Below are positions 1 to 8,819 of a stretch of 64,000 nucleotides of DNA, in pieces. The stretch spans positions 124,001 to 188,000 of the forward strand of contig NZ_JACSQL010000008.1 in NCBI RefSeq assembly GCF_014836635.1, written 5' to 3'. This stretch comes from Paenibacillus gallinarum. Its GTDB lineage: Bacteria; Bacillota; Bacilli; Paenibacillales; Paenibacillaceae. Position 1 is the stretch's first letter, and each line of letters begins with the position of its first letter. The notes below the pieces were generated by a model. The model ran no database searches and had not been told where the DNA came from. It was given only the letters and a program-made list of their open reading frames with translations. Both the position numbers and the translations under genes were made by a program.

Positions 1-1
1 T

Positions 2-1651
2 GCGGGGGCAACATTGTTATTGTCACTGGGTGTAGTGCTAGCCGGCTGTTCAGGCGGCAGTGGGAATGATCCAGGCAGCGGAGAAGCAAATAAGGGAAGT
101 GAGGTTGGAACTGATAATCCGATAGAAATCTCGGTATTCCTAAACGAGGCCGGACAACAGCCAACTGCAGACAACAAAATCTACAAAAAAATCAAGGAAG
201 AGCTTGGTGTTACATTTAAATTCGAATTTCTAGCCGGTGACAAGAACCAGAAGCTCGGCGTTATGATTGCTGGTGGTGATTATCCAGACTTGATCTCTGC
301 GGATACCAAGCTGACAGCGGCGGGTTCGGTAATTCCACTGGAAGATTTGATCGAGGAACACGCACCTAATTTAAAGAAACATTACGAGAAGTACTGGAAT
401 CAGATGAAGGACCCTAATGATGGACATATCTACTATCTGCCTAACTACGGGGCATATAACGGTGAAGTGTCTGATACTTATTACAGCGGACCTGCTTTCT
501 GGGTTCAAAAAGAAGTGTTGAAGGAATTCGGATATCCAAAACTGAAGACACTCGATGAGTATTTTGACTTGATCGAGAAATATAAGGAGAAGTATCCAAC
601 CATTGACGGCAAGCCAACCATTGGTTTTGAAGTACTGAACTATGACTGGAAAAACTGGGGCTTGCTAAACGCACCACAGCATTTGATCGGTCATCCAAAT
701 GATGGCGGTGTGGTTGTAAATGATGGCAAGGCCGAGATTTTTGCGGATAAAGATTATGCTAAACAGTATTATCAAAAGCTCAATGAAATCAATGCCAAAG
801 GCTTGCTAGATAAGGAAGCGTTTGCGCAAAACTATGATCAGTACATGGCTAAAATATCGAGTGGTGCGGTACTGGGCATGTTCGACCAGAAGTGGAACTT
901 CGGCACAGCGGAAGATTCCTTAAAAACGCAAGACAAAATCGAACGAACTTATGTAGGTTTTCCGCTTGTATATGACAGCAGCACGAAGGACTATTATCGT
1001 GACCGCGCGGCACTGAATTTGAACAATGGTTTTGGCATTACTGTAAGTGCCAAGGATCCGGTGAAGATCATCAAAGTGCTTGATAAGCTGATGGAAGAAG
1101 AATGGCAGAAAACACTCACTTGGGGTGTTGAGGATGAGGACTATTACGTTAATGACGAAGGACGTTTCATGAAAACGGAAGAACAGCGCGATAATGCAAC
1201 CGATGCTGCCTGGAAGCTGGCAAACAAAGCAGATGCTTTCTATGCAACTGCACCGAAGCTGGAAGGTTACTTCAGCGATGGGAACGCAACTTCGGCAAGC
1301 AATCAGCCAGAGGAATATCAAGCAAGCTTGAAACCTTTTGATAAGGAAGTTCTGGATGCTTATGGATATAACAGCTATGTGGACTTCTTTAGTGATCCAC
1401 CTGAAAATCCGGTTTATTACCCAGCATGGTCTGTTGATCTGGTAGAAGGATCTCCCGCCAAGATTGCAAATACGAAGCTGACGGAAACGTCTACCAAGTA
1501 TTTACCTAGAGCTATTCTGGCTAATCCATCCGAATTCGATAGTGTCTGGAATGAATACGTTTCTGAGATTCAAAAACTGGACGTTAAAGCTTATGAAGAT
1601 CGCATTAATGAAGTATTGCAGTGGAGAATTGATAACTGGTCTGCGAAGTAA
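2..1651 (+). CDS. Extracellular sugar-binding lipoprotein of an ABC importer (5' partial)
   Basis: This is the solute-binding component of a carbohydrate ABC importer, anchored outside the membrane by lipid. The reading frame is open to the left edge of the window, so the true start and the charged part of the signal peptide lie upstream; a TTG at 14 is inside the signal peptide. A hydrophobic stretch leads to a lipobox (Leu-Ala-Gly-Cys, Cys at about nt 47) and a Gly/Ser-rich linker. The rest resembles the large (about 540 aa) LplA-type binding proteins of Paenibacillus. Two permeases and three xylan-active hydrolases follow, so the ligand is probably a xylo-oligosaccharide or aldouronate. 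That ligand is inferred from context only. No ATPase gene is present, as is usual when a shared MsmX-type ATPase serves these importers. Confidence 0.88.
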   Translation, partial: AGATLLLSLGVVLAGCSGGSGNDPGSGEANKGSEVGTDNPIEISVFLNEAGQQPTADNKIYKKIKEELGVTFKFEFLAGDKNQKLGVMIAGGDYPDLISADTKLTAAGSVIPLEDLIEEHAPNLKKHYEKYWNQMKDPNDGHIYYLPNYGAYNGEVSDTYYSGPAFWVQKEVLKEFGYPKLKTLDEYFDLIEKYKEKYPTIDGKPTIGFEVLNYDWKNWGLLNAPQHLIGHPNDGGVVVNDGKAEIFADKDYAKQYYQKLNEINAKGLLDKEAFAQNYDQYMAKISSGAVLGMFDQKWNFGTAEDSLKTQDKIERTYVGFPLVYDSSTKDYYRDRAALNLNNGFGITVSAKDPVKIIKVLDKLMEEEWQKTLTWGVEDEDYYVNDEGRFMKTEEQRDNATDAAWKLANKADAFYATAPKLEGYFSDGNATSASNQPEEYQASLKPFDKEVLDAYGYNSYVDFFSDPPENPVYYPAWSVDLVEGSPAKIANTKLTETSTKYLPRAILANPSEFDSVWNEYVSEIQKLDVKAYEDRINEVLQWRIDNWSAK

Positions 1652-1661
1652 GGCTATTTCT

Positions 1662-1699
1662 ATCGGGAAGGAAGGTATCCTTCCTTCCCGATTTTTTTT
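1662..1699 (+). terminator. Intra-operon rho-independent terminator/attenuator
   Basis: A perfect 14-bp stem (1662-1675 with 1679-1692) with a 3-nt loop is followed by a run of T. It lies just after the binding-protein gene and before the two permease genes. Partial readthrough here would give more binding protein than permease, a common arrangement in such operons. Confidence 0.9.
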
Positions 1700-1791
1700 C
1701 GAAAAAGAATGTTTGATACGTTGTTATATGGAAGATTCGCTACTCTACGTTTTTCTTTTCATGACAAAGATGGATAGGGAGTTTGATATTT

Positions 1792-2757
1792 ATGGAGGAA
1801 ATTGTAGTGGGCACCAAGCCCCACAGCCCGAAGAAAAAACCGAAAAACAAGCGGCTGACCTGGGAAACGATTAAAGAACAGAAACAGCTCATATTCATGT
1901 CTGTTCCTCTGCTAGCATATATCATCACTTTTTCTTATGTACCTGTCTGGGGCTGGACGATGGCTTTTCAGGATTACAAACCTGCACGAAGCTTTTCGGA
2001 TCAAACTTGGGTGGGATTTAAACATTTTAAATTTTTGTTTACAGATGACAACTTTCTACGCGTACTTCGCAATACGCTAGGAATGAGTATTATCAACTTA
2101 ATACTAGGATTTGTAACTGCCATTATTTTGGCCCTTCTGCTTAATGAGATCAAAAAGGTTCTATGGAAGCGGACAGTGCAGACCATTTCCTATCTGCCTC
2201 ACTTTTTATCTTGGATTATCGTTACTGGGATCGTAGCAACATCACTAGCTTCCGATGGAATTATCAATGATATTTTAATGAAACTGCATTTGATAGATCA
2301 GCCGATCCTGTGGCTGACGGAAGGAAAGTATTTCTGGGGAGTCGTCGCAGCCTCCCATGTTTGGAAAGAAGTAGGATGGAATACAATCATTTATTTGGCA
2401 GCCATTGCCTCTATTGATCCGGCGCTGTATGAAGCATCCGACATCGATGGAGCTAACCGCTATCAAAAAATGTGGAATATTACTTTGCCAGGAATCAAGC
2501 CTACGATTGTTATCCTGCTGATTATGTCTATCGGACATATTCTAGAAGCGGGCTTTGAGGTTCAATATTTGCTTGGCAACGGACTTGTTGTTGATTGGTC
2601 AGAAACGATTGATATCTTCGTGCTTAAATACGGGATTGCACAAGGCAACTATTCACTGGCTACTGCAGGCGGGATATTCAAATCTGTGGTCAGCATTACC
2701 ATGTTGCTCTTTGCGAATTGGACCGCCAAGCGGCTTGGGGAAGAGAGGCTGTTATGA
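1792..2757 (+). CDS. Sugar ABC transporter permease, LplB type
   Basis: This is the first membrane subunit of the xylo-oligosaccharide importer. The N-terminus is short and Lys-rich, followed by about six hydrophobic segments. The ATPase-coupling EAA loop is visible around residues 212-230 (EASDIDGANRYQKMW). The start is set at ATG 1792 because AGGGAG lies about 10 nt upstream; the in-frame TTG at 1783 is too close to that site. The stop overlaps the start of the next permease, so the two are translationally coupled. The length of about 320 aa is normal for the LplB family. Confidence 0.9.
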   Translation: MEEIVVGTKPHSPKKKPKNKRLTWETIKEQKQLIFMSVPLLAYIITFSYVPVWGWTMAFQDYKPARSFSDQTWVGFKHFKFLFTDDNFLRVLRNTLGMSIINLILGFVTAIILALLLNEIKKVLWKRTVQTISYLPHFLSWIIVTGIVATSLASDGIINDILMKLHLIDQPILWLTEGKYFWGVVAASHVWKEVGWNTIIYLAAIASIDPALYEASDIDGANRYQKMWNITLPGIKPTIVILLIMSIGHILEAGFEVQYLLGNGLVVDWSETIDIFVLKYGIAQGNYSLATAGGIFKSVVSITMLLFANWTAKRLGEERLL

Positions 2758-3698
2758 TGAAAAAAACACCATTGTCTGGTTCAGCGGTAGTTTCTACACG
2801 CCGCTCGGGAAACGGAACCATCGAACCAATCCTGTTCAATACCTTCAATACCATTTTCATGATCATGTTGGTGACAGTGACACTGTATCCATTTTTGAAC
2901 ACGATCGTTGTTTCATTTAATGCAGGAAATGATACCATTCGGGGAGGATTATACTTATGGCCTCGTGAGTTCACCCTGCAGAATTACAAAGCAGTATTTG
3001 CTTCAGGTACCATTTATAACGCATTCCTAGTTTCTGTTGCACGTACCGTTTTATCCACAGTCTTGAATATTTTCTTGACTAGTATGCTGGCCTATACGCT
3101 GAGCCGGCGAGATTATGTCTTCCGTAAGCTGATTACTACGGTCTTTGTTCTCACGATGTATTTCAACGCAGGACTTATTCCAGGGTATTTCCTGATCAAA
3201 GACCTGCATCTAATTAATTCGTTCTGGGTGTATGTATTACCATCACTTATCAGTGCGTTTAACCTTATCGTTATTCGGACTTATATTTATACCATTCCTG
3301 AAGCCTTGATCGAATCAGCAAAAATCGACGGTGCGGGAGAATTCAAAATTTTCTGGAAAGTCATCTTTCCGTTATGTACACCCGTTCTTGCAACCATTGC
3401 CCTTTTTGTTGCGGTTGGCGCGTGGAATACTTGGTTTGATGCTTTTCTATACACGTCCTCTCGTCAAGAATTGAGCACACTCCAATATGAATTGATGAAA
3501 CTTTTATCTTCCAGTATGAATGCCAACAGCAATCCTTCGGTTGCCAACGGTGTGGGAATGGAAAATGCAACCCAGGTGACGCCGATTTCCATCCGAGCTG
3601 CAGTTACAATTGTCGCTTCAGTGCCGATCCTGTTGGTTTACCCGTTCATGCAAAAATACTTTGTTGTTGGACTCAATGTAGGGAGTGTGAAGGAATAG
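2757..3698 (+). CDS. Sugar ABC transporter permease, YtcP/CarB type
   Basis: This is the second membrane subunit and partner of the preceding LplB-like permease. It has about six membrane segments and an EAA loop near residue 185 (ESAKIDGAGEFKIFW). ATG codons at 2754 and 2757 overlap the upstream stop. The AAGAGAGG at 2741-2748 favours 2757, eight bases away; the longer frame from TTG 2718 lies wholly inside the upstream gene and is rejected. The protein ends in the GLNVGSVKE-type tail typical of this subunit. The next gene starts directly after its stop codon, so the operon continues. Confidence 0.9.
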   Translation: MKKTPLSGSAVVSTRRSGNGTIEPILFNTFNTIFMIMLVTVTLYPFLNTIVVSFNAGNDTIRGGLYLWPREFTLQNYKAVFASGTIYNAFLVSVARTVLSTVLNIFLTSMLAYTLSRRDYVFRKLITTVFVLTMYFNAGLIPGYFLIKDLHLINSFWVYVLPSLISAFNLIVIRTYIYTIPEALIESAKIDGAGEFKIFWKVIFPLCTPVLATIALFVAVGAWNTWFDAFLYTSSRQELSTLQYELMKLLSSSMNANSNPSVANGVGMENATQVTPISIRAAVTIVASVPILLVYPFMQKYFVVGLNVGSVKE

Positions 3699-5258
3699 AT
3701 GAAGGATCAGCTACTTTCCAAAACGATCCGTTACACGAATCCAATCCTTCCTGGGTTCTATCCCGATCCTAGTATCGTGAAAGCAGAAGATTATTTTTAT
3801 CTCATTTGCAGCTCCTTTGAATACTTCCCCGGCGTGCCGATTTTTCGGAGCCGGGATTTAATCCATTGGGAGCAGATAGGCAATGTACTGAATCGGTTCA
3901 GCCAGCTTGATTTAACCGGGCAAAAAAGTTCAGATGGGATCTATGCACCTGTACTTAGATATCATGAAGGCATTTTCTATATGATAACGACAGATGTGAG
4001 AGGCATCGGCAACTTTTATGTTACGGCAACGAACCCCGCGGGTCCTTGGTCCGACCCGATTCGCATTCCTTATGGAGGGATCGACCCATCGCTGTTTTTT
4101 GATGATGACGGCAAAGTGTATGTTACTGCTCAGCAAGGTGCCGATTACGACTCTCATGCCATTCAGTATGAGATCAATATTGCTACAGGAGAGGCACTCT
4201 CTGATCCGCAAATTGTTTGGTATGGAGATGGCGGTCCTTGGACGGAAGGTCCGCATTTATATAAGATCAACGGTTTGTATTACATGATGTCCGCTTCTGG
4301 AGGTACGGCCAAGGAACACCGTGAAATCATCGGTCGAAGTGAAAATCCGTATGGTCCGTTTGAACGCTACCCTGAGCCGATTCTAACTCATCGTGATCTG
4401 GATCATCCTATCCAGTATCTGGGTCATGCTGATCTGGTCGAAGATCATCAAGGCGACTGGTGGGCTGTATTCCTTGGTGTTCGATTGACAGATGGCGGAT
4501 ACAGCGTGCTTGGACGAGAAACGTTTCTCGCACCCGTCGTTTGGAAGGATGGTTGGCCGCACATCGACAACAATGAAGGGACAGTTAGCCTGGATATGTC
4601 AGTCCAGCGGGTAGAGATGACAGCACCTTCTATCTTAGCCAGGAATGAAGCAATCGTTGTTGGCCGGGAGGACTTTGACGCAGAGCTTGGGCCGCACTGG
4701 CTGTATGTACGCAATCCAACAGATGGAAAATGTACGGTTACGGAAAAACCAGGTTTCCTTACTTTGTATGGTCAGGAAGCAGGGCTTAATGATACCGGGC
4801 AGATCACATTTGTTGGCCGAAGACAGCAACATTTACATGCCAGCTTTACTGCTTGCATATCATTCGTGCCGGCTTTCGAAGGAGAAGAGGCTGGACTATG
4901 TATTCGCCGAGATGAGGATGCGCATTATGAAATTGGCATAAGACGGTCTGCAGGTCAGAATATTATTTTTGCCCGCCTGACGGAACGTGGAAAGTCCGAA
5001 ATTGTGCATGAGAGCGAGGTAGAAACGGAGCAGCTATTACTCCGAATCGAATCGACAGAGAACGAATACACCCTAACTTGTTCGGAGGATGGACAGAACT
5101 GGTTACGTTTAGGTTCAGGTACAGCTCGTGCAATCTCTCCAGAGGCTTTTGTGCATAAAATGTGCTTTACCGGGGCAGTGGTCGGGCTATATGCTACCGG
5201 CAATGGCCAGGAAAGTCAGACACCTGCTCGCTTCGACTGGTTTGAGTATCTTATTTAA
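3699..5258 (+). CDS. GH43 beta-xylosidase / alpha-L-arabinofuranosidase
   Basis: The predicted enzyme removes xylose or arabinose from xylo-oligosaccharides. It has no signal peptide, so it should act in the cytoplasm after import. The N-terminal five-bladed propeller carries the GH43 catalytic set: Asp in FYPDPS (about residue 23), Asp in GGIDPS (about 129) and Glu in WTEGPH (about 183). From about residue 330 there is a second all-beta domain matching the C-terminal concanavalin-like module of XynB-type GH43 enzymes. At 519 aa it has the usual two-domain length. ATG follows the permease stop with no gap. Beta-xylosidase activity is more likely than arabinofuranosidase from the architecture, but these cannot be separated by eye. 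Confidence 0.88.
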   Translation: MKDQLLSKTIRYTNPILPGFYPDPSIVKAEDYFYLICSSFEYFPGVPIFRSRDLIHWEQIGNVLNRFSQLDLTGQKSSDGIYAPVLRYHEGIFYMITTDVRGIGNFYVTATNPAGPWSDPIRIPYGGIDPSLFFDDDGKVYVTAQQGADYDSHAIQYEINIATGEALSDPQIVWYGDGGPWTEGPHLYKINGLYYMMSASGGTAKEHREIIGRSENPYGPFERYPEPILTHRDLDHPIQYLGHADLVEDHQGDWWAVFLGVRLTDGGYSVLGRETFLAPVVWKDGWPHIDNNEGTVSLDMSVQRVEMTAPSILARNEAIVVGREDFDAELGPHWLYVRNPTDGKCTVTEKPGFLTLYGQEAGLNDTGQITFVGRRQQHLHASFTACISFVPAFEGEEAGLCIRRDEDAHYEIGIRRSAGQNIIFARLTERGKSEIVHESEVETEQLLLRIESTENEYTLTCSEDGQNWLRLGSGTARAISPEAFVHKMCFTGAVVGLYATGNGQESQTPARFDWFEYLI

Positions 5259-5312
5259 TTTGCATTAATGCATGAGAGGGTGGGTTAGCAGCAAGACAAG
5301 AGGAGGGGAACC

Positions 5313-6350
5313 ATGGAACCGATAAGAACAGAAGCTCCACTGAAGGAATTGTACAAGGACGCTTTCCAGATTGGAGCAGCAGTTAGTCCGAAAACGATTG
5401 TAACCCAAGGATCATTACTTGCATATCACTTCAACAGCTTAACCGCAGAAAATGTAATGAAATTTGAAATCTTACACCCGCAAGAAGATGTGTACTCGTT
5501 CGAAGACGCGGACGTTATAGCCGCATTTGCCAAAGAGCAGGGTATGGCACTGCGCGGTCACACACTCGTCTGGCATAACCAAACTCCGGACTGGCTGTTC
5601 GAGGATGGAAGAGGAGGACTAGTGCCACGTGATGTATTGTTTGCGCGATTGCAGGAGCATATTCAGACAGTCGTTGGCCGATATAAGGATGTCATTTACT
5701 CCTGGGATGTCGTGAACGAAGTCATTTCAGATGATGCAGGCGATGAAAACGCATTTTTGCGGCCATCGAAATGGCTGGATATTGCTGGAGAAGACTTCAT
5801 TGCCAAAGCTTTCGAATTCGCCCATGAAGCAGATCCTCAGGCGCTTTTGTTCTATAACGATTACAATGAGTCCCATCCGCATAAGCGGGAGCGCATTTAT
5901 CGTCTCGTTCGTTCCTTGTTAGATCAAGGTGTGCCGATTCATGGTGTTGGTTTACAGGCACATTGGAATCTATTTGATCCATCTCTGGATGATATTCGCG
6001 CTGCGATTGAACGGTATGCAGAGCTGGGCTTGCAGTTGCAGCTTACTGAACTGGATATGTCGGTATTTCGCTTCGAAGATAGGCGCACGGATCTTATTCA
6101 GCCTACGCAGGACATGCTGGAGTTACAAGCCGCAAGATATGAGTCTATTTTTCGCGTGCTTTATGAGTATCGTGAACATATCAGTGCCGTAACCTTCTGG
6201 GGAGCTGCTGACGATTATACCTGGCTTGATGATTTTCCGGTTAGAGGACGCAAAAACTGGCCTTTCCTATTTGATGAGGCTCATCATCCCAAGGAAGCTT
6301 ATCAGCGAGTTGCCCGAATTCCTGATCTAAATATAAACAAGAGGAACTAA
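5313..6350 (+). CDS. xynA2: GH10 endo-1,4-beta-xylanase, intracellular type
   Basis: This is a GH10 xylanase that hydrolyses xylo-oligosaccharides with retention. The acid/base Glu is in WDVVNEV (about residue 136) and the nucleophile Glu in LTELDMS (about 246). RGHTLVWHNQTP is the usual substrate-site segment. There is no signal peptide or carbohydrate-binding module, and 345 aa is the size of a bare catalytic barrel, so it is probably cytoplasmic, like XynA2 of aldouronate-utilisation operons. GAGGAGGGG lies a few bases before the ATG. The symbol is by analogy with those operons and not proven here. Confidence 0.92.
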   Translation: MEPIRTEAPLKELYKDAFQIGAAVSPKTIVTQGSLLAYHFNSLTAENVMKFEILHPQEDVYSFEDADVIAAFAKEQGMALRGHTLVWHNQTPDWLFEDGRGGLVPRDVLFARLQEHIQTVVGRYKDVIYSWDVVNEVISDDAGDENAFLRPSKWLDIAGEDFIAKAFEFAHEADPQALLFYNDYNESHPHKRERIYRLVRSLLDQGVPIHGVGLQAHWNLFDPSLDDIRAAIERYAELGLQLQLTELDMSVFRFEDRRTDLIQPTQDMLELQAARYESIFRVLYEYREHISAVTFWGAADDYTWLDDFPVRGRKNWPFLFDEAHHPKEAYQRVARIPDLNINKRN

Positions 6351-6423
6351 TGCAATAACTTGAACCTATAGAACATCGATATAATAGAGCAATTCATTAT
6401 ACCTTTTGGAAGGAGTTATTTGG

Positions 6424-7419
6424 ATGTCTACTATGCCTAAACAGCCGAAACCCCATGAACCTTTAGTTACTCATATTTATACTGCTGATCCGTCAGCTCA
6501 TGTGTTCGAGGGTCGTATCTATATTTATCCTTCTCATGATTTGGATCACGACGGTCCAATTAATGACAATGGTGATCAATATAAGATGGAGGATTACCAC
6601 GTTTTATCAATGGATGATCTGAATTCACCCGTGACTGACCACGGTGAGGCACTGCATGTGAAGGATGTCCCGTGGGCATCTTGTCAAATGTGGGCACCGG
6701 ATGCCGCTTTCAAAAACGGGAAATATTATTTGTTTTTCCCTGCGCGGGATCATGAAGGTATCTTTCGTATCGGCGTAGCTACGTCATCGTCTCCGGCAGG
6801 TCCATTTAAGGCCGAGGAACAGTATATTCAGGGCAGTTTCAGTATTGATCCGGCTGTCTTTATTGACGAAGATGAACAGGCTTACATGCTCTTTGGCGGA
6901 CTGTGGGGCGGGCAATTAGAGAAGTGGCAGACGGGAAGCTATGTGGAAGATGCAGAAGGCCCAGCTCCGGATGAGCCGGCGCTTGGTCCAAGAATAGCGA
7001 AGCTAAGTGAAGACATGCTCTCCATGACCTCAGAAGCGATGGAGATGGTTATCCTGGACCAGGAAGGACAGCCGCTGACCGCAGGTAATGAGGAATGCAG
7101 GTATTTTGAAGGACCATGGATGCACAAGTATAATGATAAGTATTATCTGTCCTACTCTACAGGTTCGACACACAAGCTGGTTTATGCGATCGGTGACAGT
7201 CCGATGGGACCTTTCACATATCAAGGCACCATTTTACCGCCTGTTATGGGCTGGACAACACATCATTCAATTGTGCAATTCCAGGAAAAATGGTATTTAT
7301 TCTATCACGATTGTTCTCTTTCCGGCGGCGTTGATTACAAGCGTTGCGTCAAATTTGCGGAGCTTACGTACAATCCGGATGGGACAATTCGTATGATTGA
7401 TCCTTATCCCGAGAAGTAA
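6424..7419 (+). CDS. GH43 glycoside hydrolase (second, single-domain)
   Basis: This is a second GH43 enzyme of the xylan operon, with only the propeller domain (about 331 aa). Catalytic candidates are Asp in YTADPSA (about residue 22), Asp in SIDPAVF and Glu in YFEGPWM. It lacks a signal peptide, so it probably acts on imported oligosaccharides as an arabinofuranosidase or xylosidase. The start is ATG 6424, eight bases after GGAAGGAG; the TTG at 6406 overlaps that site and is rejected. It is separated from the GH10 gene by about 70 nt without a visible terminator and is probably the last gene of the operon. Confidence 0.86.
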   Translation: MSTMPKQPKPHEPLVTHIYTADPSAHVFEGRIYIYPSHDLDHDGPINDNGDQYKMEDYHVLSMDDLNSPVTDHGEALHVKDVPWASCQMWAPDAAFKNGKYYLFFPARDHEGIFRIGVATSSSPAGPFKAEEQYIQGSFSIDPAVFIDEDEQAYMLFGGLWGGQLEKWQTGSYVEDAEGPAPDEPALGPRIAKLSEDMLSMTSEAMEMVILDQEGQPLTAGNEECRYFEGPWMHKYNDKYYLSYSTGSTHKLVYAIGDSPMGPFTYQGTILPPVMGWTTHHSIVQFQEKWYLFYHDCSLSGGVDYKRCVKFAELTYNPDGTIRMIDPYPEK

Positions 7420-7480
7420 AGTAGATTTGAGGGGCTGGAACAGGATTGCTCTGGAACTGGAGCAGCAAGGCAGAAAAGCC

Positions 7481-7521
7481 AAAAAGGAGGATGTCTCATA
7501 ACATGAGACTTCCTCCTTTTT
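7481..7521. terminator. Bidirectional terminator between the xylan operon and galU
   Basis: A 19-bp stem with one mismatch (7481-7499 with 7503-7521) and a 3-nt loop has an A-run on its left side and a T-run on its right. It can therefore terminate the + strand xylan operon and the convergent - strand galU. Confidence 0.92.
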
Positions 7522-7550
7522 AATTAAAACAAGTAATCTATCATTGTAAT

Positions 7551-8432
7551 TTATCGATGTAAAGAGGTATTTTCAAGTTTGGTATGTAACATGCGTAATA
7601 CTTCATCACGGTACTTAGGATTTGCTAAGGCAAATTCAATATTCGTATCGAGAAATCCTAGTATATCACCTACATCATATCGTTTACCTTCAAATTCGTA
7701 ACCGTATACAGGCGTAATTTGATTTAATCGCTCAATCGCATCAGTTAACTGGATTTCACCGCCAAGACCAATGTGGTGATCTTCTAGCAGCGGGAAAATA
7801 TCAGGTGTGAGTACATACCGACCGATAATTGCAAGATTGGAGGGAGAGGTTCCAGGTTTTGGTTTCTCGACAAAACGCAATGCAGAATAACTTCGTCCTC
7901 TTTTTCCAAGCGGCTCCATAATGCCATATTTGTGTGTATCTTCATCGGGTACCTGCATGACCCCCAGTACCGATGCACCAACCTTTTCATGCTCATCAAT
8001 CAACTGTTTCAAGCAAGGTACAGGATTTACAACAATGTCATCGCCAAGTAGAACCGCAAATGGCTCATCTCCGACAAATTTTCGAGCACACCAAATTGCA
8101 TGGCCAAGACCTTTTGGTTCCTTTTGCCGGATATAATGAATATTAGGCACAGTAGAGGAAGAGAGAACTTCTTCCAGAGCGAGGGATTTCCCTTTGTCAG
8201 CAAGCAGTTGTTCCAGTTCAAAAGCATGGTCGAAATGATCCTCGATTGCTCTTTTTCCCTTTCCGGTAACGATGATAATATCTTCGACTCCAGCAGCGAT
8301 CGCTTCTTCGACAATATATTGAATGGTTGGTTTATTCAGAATCGGCATCATTTCTTTTGGCATGGCTTTTGTAGCGGGAAGAAATCGGGTTCCAAGTCCT
8401 GCAGCAGGAATTACTGCTTTTTTTACTGTCAT
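7551..8432 (-). CDS. galU: UTP-glucose-1-phosphate uridylyltransferase
   Basis: GalU/GtaB makes UDP-glucose from UTP and glucose-1-phosphate, the donor for cell-surface polymers and glycolipids. The N-terminal nucleotide-binding signature [17 protein letters not shown] is intact, as are [22 protein letters not shown] and GKRYDVGD. The length of about 293 aa is normal. The frame opens at GTG 8444, but GGAAGGTGAT is centred just upstream of ATG 8432, giving an N-terminus ([12 protein letters not shown]) like other GtaB proteins. The gene is monocistronic and convergent with the xylan operon. Confidence 0.96.
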   Translation of the reverse strand: MTVKKAVIPAAGLGTRFLPATKAMPKEMMPILNKPTIQYIVEEAIAAGVEDIIIVTGKGKRAIEDHFDHAFELEQLLADKGKSLALEEVLSSSTVPNIHYIRQKEPKGLGHAIWCARKFVGDEPFAVLLGDDIVVNPVPCLKQLIDEHEKVGASVLGVMQVPDEDTHKYGIMEPLGKRGRSYSALRFVEKPKPGTSPSNLAIIGRYVLTPDIFPLLEDHHIGLGGEIQLTDAIERLNQITPVYGYEFEGKRYDVGDILGFLDTNIEFALANPKYRDEVLRMLHTKLENTSLHR

Positions 8433-8584
8433 GAATCTCATCACCTTCCTAGTTTATCTGCTTATGATCATCATATCAAGATTATGGAATAAAGTCACAG
8501 AGGGCGAATTTGATGGAATTATCTTCTTATTAATAGAAAAAGTTAGAAAATATTTCACTGGAATATAATGTATCTGATATATCG

Positions 8585-8600
8585 TGTGAAATAAATCACA
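8585..8600 (+). promoter_or_regulatory. FNR/CRP-type operator with a spaced -10 element
   Basis: The sequence is TGTGA-AATAAA-TCACA, a perfect match to the FNR/CRP palindrome TGTGA-N6-TCACA. A -10-like hexamer TATAGT lies at 8622-8627. If that -10 is used, transcription starts near 8634 and the box centre falls at -41.5, the class II activator position. This would make lctP-ldh anaerobically induced by Fnr. The box is seen directly; the regulator is inferred. Confidence 0.75.
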
Positions 8601-8695
8601 TACAAAATTGATAAGCATCGCTATAGTAAAAAACGCGGCCGGGCATTGTGACAATCATCATAAATGAAAATGAGCGGCTTTTTTTAATCGCTTTA

Positions 8696-8713
8696 AAGTG
8701 AAAGTTTTCACAT
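8696..8713 (+). promoter_or_regulatory. Rex-like operator
   Basis: The sequence AAGTGAA-AGTT-TTCACAT is close to the Rex consensus TTGTGAA-N4-TTCACAA. Rex senses NADH/NAD+ and represses fermentation genes in Bacillales, commonly ldh-lctP. It lies downstream of the FNR-type promoter and upstream of lctP, where it could block elongation or a second promoter. Confidence 0.65.
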
Positions 8714-8819
8714 ACTTGGATTAGAAAGACAAGCATCTCTATTTTGTCGGCAATGTGAATAGGATAATCTAGCACGGCTCACAATATCTAAACAATTAGG
8801 ATTAAGGAGTGGGATACAA

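Larger units (their letters stand above)
8433..8819 (+). promoter_or_regulatory. Divergent control region between galU and lctP-ldh
   Basis: This 387-bp stretch holds no gene. It serves galU to the left and the lactate operon to the right. It contains the FNR-type box and the Rex-like box listed separately, and an AAGGAG ribosome-binding site at 8804-8809 for lctP. No terminator or structured leader was recognised in it. Confidence 0.7.

Noticed and set aside
920..1321. 133-aa antisense frame in the first binding-protein gene
   Set aside because: Antisense shadow with no start signal; the sense strand encodes a clear lipoprotein.
1542..1874. 110-aa + strand frame across the binding-protein end and its terminator
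   Set aside because: It runs through a strong terminator hairpin and overlaps two well-supported genes.
8630..8700. Terminator formed by the two GCGGC stretches
   Set aside because: The arms are direct and not inverted repeats, so they cannot pair.
8744..8768. TTGTCG...GATAAT as a promoter for lctP
   Set aside because: The spacer is only 13 bp, too short for a sigma-A promoter.
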